Shown here one piece after another: positions 1 to 9,600 of a stretch of DNA of 64,000 nucleotides. Under the pieces are notes generated by a model that did no database searches, was not told the DNA's origin, and saw nothing but the letters and a program-made list of their open reading frames with translations. Origin of the DNA: Ogataea parapolymorpha DL-1. Its lineage: Eukaryota; Ascomycota; Pichiomycetes; Pichiales; Pichiaceae. Position numbers and translations under genes: made by a program. How positions within the stretch are numbered: position 1 is the stretch's first letter; every line of letters starts with the position of its first letter. The DNA lies in contig NC_027863.1 in the NCBI RefSeq assembly GCF_000187245.1, forward strand, positions 494,735 to 558,734, given 5' to 3'.

Positions 1-3000
1 CTCTTCACATTGAACTTAATCCGGTAATTCTCCAACACCTCAATAATCAATTTCATCACCACTGGCTCCGACTCGAATAATCTAGGGTGACCGGACTTCA
101 GCCGATTTAGGTTCCCCACAGCTTTTCCCTGGTTGACAGGAAGAAGTAGCAGATTTCGGTATATTTGCTTGAGAGTCTGGTATTCTTTGGTGATGTTTGC
201 GGAGTGGGAGGAGGGGCCGGGTCCCGTTGCACCGCCAACCCCACCAGACGAGTCGGTTCTTTTTAAAAGCTTCTCTCTACTGTGGAATGGCAAGTAGTCC
301 TGATCCATGATCCTATCGAATTCTTCCATCGTTGTGGAATTTGGGACTCTGCTCAGATCTGCAAGTATGTCCTCGTGCGTGTCCAGATCCACCAGGCTCT
401 CCAGCTTTTTCGGCAGACACAGCCCCAGATAGCCGTTCGAGGCAGTTTTTGTGAACCACCCCACGTCGTCCAGCATCTCGGAGCCGAGGTCTGTTTGGGA
501 AATCAGCCCCAGAACCAGAAAACATGTGCCTCGGATGGACGCATTTTGCGATTTGACACAAATCGAGACAATCTCGTTCACGACGCCTGTCATATCTAAA
601 AGACACACCCCACGGTCCGACGATCCTATGTGGCCGATTGCCCACAGCACAGATTTGAGGTCTGTCACATAATCTTCTTGCTCACTGCACGGCGTATTGT
701 AGTAAAACTCCGACTCCTGACCTGTCTGGATTAAATTGGCGTACGAGTTGACCACGCGCGAAAATGAGTCGAACGTTCCAGTCACCTCAAATAGCCGCAG
801 TCCATCAGTTGTCCTCACCAGTCCCCCGAAAAAGTGGTACGGCAGCTCGTTGGGGGCCTTTTCATTGAAAAGTTTCTGGGCCAGATACGTCTCTATGTGT
901 TGCACGTAGTGCTTGTTTTTGGACTGGATCCAGGCTTCCATCTCCTCATCCACAAAGTCGTACTCTTGCAAATACTCGAACCCAGGCCCCGTAGCCAGAA
1001 TTTTGAGCATCAGATTTATGCCGCTCGGTGTTTCCAAAACACCGATCGACGGCCGGTACTTGATGATTTCCAGCACTTTTTCCTCATCTTTAGCGAAAGA
1101 AGTCAGCAACTCCACAGAAAGCTGTCTGATATTCTCTTCTGGATCGCACAGCTGGCCCACCAGCAAACGACACGCGAAACTCTCACATTCTTCATTCTCC
1201 AATAGATTTCCCAGCAGCCGAACAGAAAATAAACGCAACGAAGGACTCGAGGTACTCGCCACCTTGCTGAGAATGATCCGCATATGACTGTTAGAATTGT
1301 ACTTCATTTCCTTGATAATGATCTTCACTAGGTCTGGTCGGTGTGCTTTCTGGTCAGTTATATGGTACAGCATGTCGAAAAACCACCATTGCTCCAACAT
1401 CCGCAGTCCGTTCGGGTCTGCTGAAAGAACTCCAAGGAACGAAAAGTAGCCGTAACTGAGCGTCGTCTCCAGCTTGGTTTTGGAGAAAAGTGGGTCCCCT
1501 GCCGTGATTCCACTGTACGGGTCGACCTGTGCGAGACACTCTGCTATCTGGGGCAAAACCTTGTTCTCCGTCAGATACTTGACTCCCTCGGCGTTAGAGA
1601 GCAAATTCTTGAAGATTTCGCAGCCAACTTTCACGAAAACCAAATTCGACTTCGTCTTGCGCAGCGAAGCAAAACGGTATTTGAACGGACGGTAGAACGA
1701 CATCAGTCGCTTGTAAAATTTGGTGGTTCGCACGGTTTCCTCAAAGTTGCGCGAGTCTCGCAATGGGCCTTGCATTAGCTCAGTGATCAAGCTCCAATTC
1801 CATTTGTAGTAATCTTTGGTAGCCAAAACATGGGTATCTGAAACTAGAGTTTTCAATTGTGTTGCGTCGACACCGCACAGCATTTTCAATCGCAAATCCT
1901 TGAATACCTGTTCCGATAGTTTCACGTGGACGTGCTCTGTAAGAATGAGGTTGGAATTATGGTGGTTTCGAAGGTATTTCTCAATCTGCTTGTTGAGCTC
2001 AAACGACGGAGCTATTGACTTTATCAGCTGGTCTGGAACCAGGAACGACTGCATGTATGATATTTCTGACAGTAGGACCATTATGCGTTTATTCAACTTC
2101 TTGTCAGTGACTTCCTCGAAAAGTTTCTTTAGCTTTTCCACGAGACCACAACGGATGCATATATGCAACAACAACATAGTGTAATGGTTGACCAATGAAG
2201 ATTCTGTTTCTGGAGAGCTTCGTGCGTTAGTGGTGGGCTTTGTTAATGACCCTTGCCGCTCAGAATTTATCAGAGGGACAATCATCGGGCCGTTTTCGTC
2301 ATTAGTATCATTCAAGGACATTGGTTTGATCCGAAACAAGTCGCTGAAAATTTGTAGCAAGATACTCTTTATTGAAACCGAGCTGAACGTAAGACAACTT
2401 ATCAACTCACGGATAGGAAGGAAATCGTGCTGGCTGAAAGCTATGAGTCCAGACCAGTTTTTCAGCAAGAATACGATCAGATGCGCTATAACTTGCAGGT
2501 TTTCTGTTTTGATATGCGAAATATCCATGAAAGGCGATATGAGCAACTGCACAAGCTGCGATTTTATGATATAGGGCCTTGTGTTGGGCAGATCGAGAAG
2601 TTTCAATATGGCCTCGCAAAACACACCTCTTGAAACAGCAGGCCCGTCGACAATGTACTGCAATAGCACGCCCAATGCATTGGCTTTGTACGCTCTTTCT
2701 GGATCCAGAAGAGCAATTTCCACGACTGTCTCAAATGCGATGGTTCTCAATGGATCAGTAACGTCCTCGACTATATTAATCAATGAGCGGACCAGTGCGA
2801 TCGGAAACTCGTTCGGACCACCTTCAATGCTAACCAAACGTCGAATGAGTCGTATGCATTCGCTGCGTTCTGTTGTGTGCTTGGAATCTTTGCTCAAACT
2901 GGCAATGACAAAGATGTATAAGTCGTATTTGAAAAATAGCTGCAGTCCCCGTAGGTCGGTCACCACGTACCACAAGATCCTGTATCCGCAAGCAACAACC

Positions 3001-3545
3001 ATCTCGTTGCGCTGAAGCATTAGTCTTTGAACGACGTGGATCACGGAAGAGAACACTAGATCGTTCCTTAGTGAGTCGTTTTCCTCCAGCAAATCCACCA
3101 TGTCGTTCGTTTTGTCCACAATGTCTTCGCTTGATGTGTTCTTATCGCTCAAAACTTGTAGAATATCGGAAAGAGCCCATGTCGGGCTCACTTTGTCGCC
3201 CGTAAATCTGGATGTTTGTGTCTGGTCGGCAAAAGTGCTTTCATCTGCCTCTCTAATGGAAATGCTCGATAGCGAAGTAGCGGAATCCACGCTGTGAATA
3301 GCCGAATTCGAATGCCCTCTATTTCGCGTGCTTTCAAATTCAGGGATCGCCAGTTTCTTTCGTTGACTATCCTTCCGATCCATACTAACAAAGGACGGAT
3401 ACTGGCCCAGGGACTGTGATAGACTCCCTGTCGAGTCCATGCGGGGAAGAATTGTAGCCTTTGATGTGTCCTCCGGAATCGACTCGTACACTTTACGGGC
3501 ATTCAAAGACAGCCGTGGCTTGGCATCGTGAGCTGTCTCTGACAT
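1..3545 (-). CDS. TSC11: TORC2 subunit Tsc11/Avo3 (Rictor orthologue), C-terminus beyond window
   Basis: Scaffold subunit of TOR complex 2, which phosphorylates AGC kinases such as Ypk1 and controls actin polarity and sphingolipid synthesis at the plasma membrane. The frame is open from the ATG at 3545 to the left edge, giving about 1181 residues; S. cerevisiae Tsc11 is about 1430, so roughly the last 250 residues are missing. The N-terminal ~100 residues are Ser-rich and probably disordered. The Rictor middle region is recognisable near 1340-1460 (YGYFSFLGVLS, then GLRMLEQWWFFDMLYHI). The Rictor V-type repeat follows near 480-660 (LKSVLWAIGHIGSS and IRGTCFLVLGLISQT). The gene lies head-to-tail downstream of CSF1, with a 128-bp spacer as promoter. 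Identification rests on these family signatures and is strong; the C-terminal domain cannot be assessed. Confidence 0.9.
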   Translation of the reverse strand, partial: MSETAHDAKPRLSLNARKVYESIPEDTSKATILPRMDSTGSLSQSLGQYPSFVSMDRKDSQRKKLAIPEFESTRNRGHSNSAIHSVDSATSLSSISIREADESTFADQTQTSRFTGDKVSPTWALSDILQVLSDKNTSSEDIVDKTNDMVDLLEENDSLRNDLVFSSVIHVVQRLMLQRNEMVVACGYRILWYVVTDLRGLQLFFKYDLYIFVIASLSKDSKHTTERSECIRLIRRLVSIEGGPNEFPIALVRSLINIVEDVTDPLRTIAFETVVEIALLDPERAYKANALGVLLQYIVDGPAVSRGVFCEAILKLLDLPNTRPYIIKSQLVQLLISPFMDISHIKTENLQVIAHLIVFLLKNWSGLIAFSQHDFLPIRELISCLTFSSVSIKSILLQIFSDLFRIKPMSLNDTNDENGPMIVPLINSERQGSLTKPTTNARSSPETESSLVNHYTMLLLHICIRCGLVEKLKKLFEEVTDKKLNKRIMVLLSEISYMQSFLVPDQLIKSIAPSFELNKQIEKYLRNHHNSNLILTEHVHVKLSEQVFKDLRLKMLCGVDATQLKTLVSDTHVLATKDYYKWNWSLITELMQGPLRDSRNFEETVRTTKFYKRLMSFYRPFKYRFASLRKTKSNLVFVKVGCEIFKNLLSNAEGVKYLTENKVLPQIAECLAQVDPYSGITAGDPLFSKTKLETTLSYGYFSFLGVLSADPNGLRMLEQWWFFDMLYHITDQKAHRPDLVKIIIKEMKYNSNSHMRIILSKVASTSSPSLRLFSVRLLGNLLENEECESFACRLLVGQLCDPEENIRQLSVELLTSFAKDEEKVLEIIKYRPSIGVLETPSGINLMLKILATGPGFEYLQEYDFVDEEMEAWIQSKNKHYVQHIETYLAQKLFNEKAPNELPYHFFGGLVRTTDGLRLFEVTGTFDSFSRVVNSYANLIQTGQESEFYYNTPCSEQEDYVTDLKSVLWAIGHIGSSDRGVCLLDMTGVVNEIVSICVKSQNASIRGTCFLVLGLISQTDLGSEMLDDVGWFTKTASNGYLGLCLPKKLESLVDLDTHEDILADLSRVPNSTTMEEFDRIMDQDYLPFHSREKLLKRTDSSGGVGGATGPGPSSHSANITKEYQTLKQIYRNLLLLPVNQGKAVGNLNRLKSGHPRLFESEPVVMKLIIEVLENYRIKFNVK

Positions 3546-3673
3546 CGTGTAGTACAAGAACACTTTATTTTTCTGTTACGCGAATGCTGACTAAAATTAG
3601 CAGATCGATGATTGATATCTATAACGGTTTATCGGTACCGGTGAAACAGTAAGGCCAAAAGTTATTGATGCAA

Positions 3674-6600
3674 TCACTTCAAAACATTGGCATATCTAGT
3701 TTCGGCCTCTTTGACCAATTGCTGTAATCCCACGATCACAAACTGGTGCGTGAGGTTAGGGAACTTGTTTCTATGCAGTCCAAACCATTCCAACGGTGGC
3801 GTGGCGTTTCCCAAATCACGTAGTCTAGGAGTTTCGATATGCGGCTCCTCCAGAGGAACGTAAACGTATTTTTCGTCAGACTCCACGTCCTTTAGCCTAT
3901 CCTCCAAGTTAACGGCCTCGAAAATCGATTCCTTGTAATTCTCCTCCAGCAGATCGTCGAAGTCCGTTCCGTAGCCAGAAGTGAAAATACGCAACGCAGT
4001 GAGACGAGTTTTCAGCGTGGTTGCATGGGAATACCACATCTCTCGAATAAAGTAGACAGAGCCCAGCTTCCACCTGACGTCAACATTTCCTCCAAAGGAG
4101 CTGCTAAATTTGAACTTGACTAAATTTGAGCCTGGATGCTGGAATGCATCCATGTAAACGTTCAGCGAAGGAAACACAAAAATGCTGCCACCGATGGCTG
4201 TGTTTGCAAGTTTGACGTAACTCCGAACTCCTGGTTCTCCGAGTGAGGCCTCTGTAGGCTTTGTTTTGAAAGATGAAAGAGCCACTGTGAAATTGTCAAG
4301 ATTCATGTCCAGCTTGTTTTCCATGAGACTCGTTTTAATTTGCTCAAACTTGGCCCTAGAAGCTCCCACCCTGATAACCAGCGCCTGTGTGTCCAGCAAA
4401 CTACTTGGGAAAATTTGTAACTGCATCGACCCGATGTGGACATCCAAATCAGTGTAGAATTCGTCGATCACGTCCAAAAACATTTCCACTGTCTTGACTG
4501 TGCTTGAGCTCGAAGTGTCGGTTTTGCGTGAAGCAGGCAAGGACAAAGACGACTCCGATGGTCTCATCGAGTCCTTGAAGGATTCTGTCTGATCATCCAA
4601 AGCATCATTGAGAGTTTGATGGTACGAGATCTTGATATCCTGTCGAATTCGCAATCCAATGGTATAAATATCCACGAAATTGGAAGCAGTCAAAGCTGTC
4701 ATATAAACATTGAAAGATTCCATAGAGGTTTTTCCAACAAGTTTGTCTGCGTGATTGTCCACACTCTTGTTATATATGGAAGCCATCGCTTTGGTGATCA
4801 CTGCTATGCAAAATATGTGGTAGTCAAGGGAGATTTTGGTTTCCAATGACCGGAATCCGGCGGACAGGAAAACCAGCGGAATATTTTCCATTCCTCTTTC
4901 TTTCGACCATGAGATGGCAGAAGCCATTCGAGCCCTTTCGACAACCAGAAGCCCCCCAAGCCTTCCCTCTGACGTGATTCTCAGTTGACCCAATTCCAAC
5001 TTCAAGTTTTGGTCCCTGTTGGTGACCTTGGTAGATTTGACCCAGCATTTGTCGGCTTCCACGTCCAGTGTTCCAAGCGAAAACCCAAGATCCACCTTTA
5101 ACTTTACCTTCCCCACAAGAAGAGTGAGGATCCAGGGAAGTACCGTGGTGTCTGACATGTCTTTGACTCTCGCTGCAATATTTTGGAGTGACATGTCTTC
5201 GCTCTGTTGTGGCTTCTCAACAGAACCTTTGTAGAGTTCGGATGGTAGCCAGATTTCACGGAAAATGTCAACGTCCTGTCTCTGTTGTATGTTTAAATAC
5301 GAGTCAATGTTTGAAATCTTTGACGTATTCGACATTGTCTTAACACCGTCCGCTTTGGCAACAGTTGCAGATAAAAGAATGTCATTGATCCCTAAAGAGC
5401 CACTGGTTTCCTTCGAATAGACGTGTTGTAACTTTGCTCTTAATTGTTCAATACAGATAGTGGTGGTAATCAAGTCTGTATCGGTGTTGAAATGCCAAAA
5501 TAGTCCATTTGTAGAGACCGCAGCCTCGACTTTTGCACTTGGCTCACAACTCAGCGTGAGTCGCTGAGGCTCAACCTTGAGCGAGAAGTTGATCTTGAAT
5601 TTCTCAAAGACGCGCTCCAAGCTCACACCAACCGGCTCCTTTTCTCCCACGGATAAACGTCTTTCATCGGGTTTTCGTGTTGCCGGAAGCTTGCTTTTCT
5701 TTGCATGGTTTCTATTTGCAAAGGACTTCACACTGTTAGCAAGACTGACAATCACGGGAACACAGGATGCTGACAATGCGTTGTCTGTACTCGAAGTGAC
5801 AGCCTGTATTGAAACAACGTGTTTCTTCACTGAGTCGCGACATTTGATATACTCTGTCGCAATCCTCACGGATGGAGCCTGGAGACATAACGATGTTGGC
5901 TTATGGTTTGAGTCCGTTGTAGGGTTGATGATCATGATTGAAGCACCATTAAATGCAAAGATACAGCCAATAAGTCTCAAGTTCGAGTGTATAGAGGAAA
6001 AGAGCGTTGGCGAGCCGTCCGCCGTTTCGGCATGTGCGATTTCGTGAAAAATCATAGTTTCCAATTTTTCTTGAACATGAACAACGGACCAAGCTAGTCG
6101 ATCCGCCACAGAAAACAGCGTAGTTTCCAGCTTGAAATCGACCTTATCACCATGAAGCTCAGCATCAATATCTCTGCCTTCGGCCGTTTGAGAAACCTTA
6201 TAATCAAGCTCAAATCTAGGGAAGTATGCCCTGTTAGCACTCAAACTTTCGTCGCTGGTGGAATAAAAGTTCATGGAGTTATTCCCGTGGGCAGTTGCCA
6301 AATACAGGCTTGAGACGAGCACATTTCCTGTTTTTGTGCTGCATACAGTCTCGGCTTTTTCGTATCCAACAATAAAGCCGGGGATGTCCGACGAATTTGA
6401 CAGCGTTCTTTCTTGCTTTGGAAGCAGCCATCCAATACACATATTTTTGGACACAATTCGGATCGAATAGACACTCAAAAGATCCCATATTTCCTCCGCG
6501 CTAACATTCTGTCTTGGAGCAGGTTTGCTAGGGAACTTGTAGGTATTAAATTTCTTTTGGAACTCGAAATAAACATCAAGGAGTTCTCTAGTCAAGTGAG

Positions 6601-9600
6601 GATCCAACACAAACCTGCAATGCTCACTGATTAATTCAACCTCGTGGAGTTTTTTCTCACTTGAAACGGACGTCGAACCTTTCAATTCCAAATTGACATC
6701 ACATATTGTAAATCTAGAGGTCTGAGGACCATGAGAAAGCATACTAAATTTCGTGGAGGGAAGCTTTAAGAATCCTTGAGGTTTATTTCCAGTGTAATTG
6801 AAATCAGAGGTGGCAAACTTCATTGTGATCTTGCCACATTCGAGGAACGTCCGATTATCGTTGAGAAGACATGTGAACGAGAAGCTGTTCAGAGCAACAG
6901 CAGCAGCGGTCTTCACAATGAAGGAAGAATCACTTGGTTTGGACACGTGATTGCTTTTGCTACCCAACTTTTGAGATAGATTATGGAACCTTGACCTGAA
7001 TTTTTTAAGATACTCCTCCGCAACACGGTAATCAGTTTCTGCAAGTTTCGCCAAATAGATGAAGTTACGCTGCGAGCAATTGATTCCAAGTTGATCTGCA
7101 TGCACCTGAGCGAATACATCAAATCTACCGTACTTCTCAATGAAGCTCGTCAAAAATTTCAGATTTCCGACAGATACGGTACCAAATTGCACTTGCTGCG
7201 ATGTAGAAGTGGAAATGATTCTTGAGCTGATGCGAGAAACCGTGAAATTTGACGTTGCACCCTGGTCTGAAGCTGAAAATTCAAACGCAATATCTTGCAC
7301 ATCCATCTTATAAAGGATCGGTGACAAAACTTCAAGCTGCAAAGAAAGTTTCGAGACAAATATACTACCCGTTACTTTTCCTTGCAGTTGAGCGAAAAAC
7401 TCATTGCTTGATTGGGTAACAGGGGATCCTTGTCTTTGAGATTCAATTTCTTGGCCTTGTCTCAAATTGTTGATCAGCGGGGCCAAAACTTCATATTCTT
7501 CATTTATAAGCACGTCTAAAGCTTTTAGGTAAAAATCTGACCCCGATCCTGCTGAAACATTGATACTTGAGGTAGACAAGTCCACATAAATCTGTCCATG
7601 ACCAGCTGACTTTGCCTTAGAGACAAGCAGCGAGTTTTCAAAGCATTTGAGCTGCGCTATCTTCATTTTATCGAGCATAATATCAATCCCAAGCGTCGTA
7701 TTGTTCAATAGCATAGCAAAGATTAAATCCTTTGAAGTTTTGATTCCGGACAACGTTAGCACCGAATTACTACCGCGGACATTGACCGAAGATCTATCAA
7801 TTGCAACCTGGTGGGAAAACTCTTTAAATAGAATGTTTGTGTTGAAAAAGATCGGATCTGGCTCTGATTTGTTTGTAACTTCGACGATTTGTTTTGCATT
7901 GGCCTTTGACGCCATATCGGCAACCAAATCGCTGATATAGGGAATTGATTTCTTCATGGAGCTGATATTGGTATTAAAGGCTCCGATGGAAACTCCAACA
8001 TTGATCTGATCATGAACGTTTATCATAGAGAGCTCGGTGGCCATTTGGTACAACTCTTCCGACAGCTTTCCTTTGCTTAATGCGAGTTCTAGGTTTTCAA
8101 TCACCACCAAATTTCTGAAAGGATGAACATTGAGTTTGGATGTTGATAGTGCCGCTGTCAGAGAAAATGACTTCTGCTCAACCCTGGAAGTGGTATCTCC
8201 AAACACACTCATCAAAACATAGCTGCTGGAGATGTTACTAAACTCCCATCTTCTCCAATTGAGAAACACATCGAACACCCTTTGCTTGGCGTCTTCCGGG
8301 GCATTCCAAGAGTGTTCGTCGAATCTTTTCTGTGTGACATCGTGCCAACTTTTTGGCAAGTTGTAAGCAATATGTCTGATTCTGGTAATAATCTTCCAGC
8401 TGTCTTCACGCCGGATGTGCTCGTCGGAAAATTTGCTAATGTAAGACGGCTTGGTGATACAAGATGGATCGTGGCGCACAGAGTAATCCGTTCCCCCTTT
8501 GGAAATGGAATATACGGTGTCGATCTTGGCCTTGGCACTATTGGCCATGGCTTCAGAGATTTTTGCTGATGCCTTCTTTATCGGATCAGCCAGAATGGAG
8601 ATATAATTCTCAACCCATTGGAGGCTTGTCGGATCCACATCGAAGTACAAATGCTCCTCATCGATCATGACACTGGTTGACAATTTGCTATTGAATAAAT
8701 CAGTCTTGAGCTTCGTCATGTCGAGACTGCAAACAGACCTGCCACTTTTTAATATCTGGATCGAGATGCCAGAAATATCTGCTGCAAAAGAATCCAGGCC
8801 GCCTTCTGGTTCAATTGCAGCAGTTAATGTTGGATTCGATATGCTGATATCAACGCAATTTCCAGAAAATCTTGATTCTGTCACTTTCAACGTGATCATT
8901 GGGATCAGAGCCTTTATGTTGACTTTCTGGGAATTTGTAGCATGTTTCTTTGTCAAGTGCGAAATAAAGTCATTTTGAATTTCATCCAATACATTGGTGA
9001 CAGAAATGACCTCCTTATTTGACATAATGTAACTCAGTACCAAGGCGATTTTCGGATCAATGTATCCGTCAATGGTATCAAAATTGCATACTATGGAATC
9101 AACCTCAAAGCCGTCGTTTTCTGTGGAAATTTCCGGAGACGAGTCCGCTGCACAAGACATGCTATCATCTGGAAACGAAGATGTATCAGAATCTTCGTCA
9201 TCTCTCAGGGCAGCTTTCAACCGTTCAGGATAGCTTAGGATCAACAAGTCTAACGAGTTCGTGTTGAGAGGTGGAGGGACATCGGGGAAATTGAGGAAAG
9301 GCCTCAAACCTCCATAATTTTCATGGTATATTTTATCTCTATCATTTGGTAAAAGCAAAAATGGACATCTGTGGAACGGCGCATCATGATTCTTAATATG
9401 CGCTCTTTGGGCTTCTTTGCGAGTCGCAAAGTCTGGCTTTCTAACAAAGTCACTAACGTACACAGATGTTCTCACATCCATGACAGTGTCGGTTTCATTG
9501 ATACCTTGTAAGACAATGTTCTCGATTTTGAAATTGATTCGGCTATTGTATGTAGCAGACGACTGATCAGAAATAGTTAGATGTAACGTTTCCAATTGAA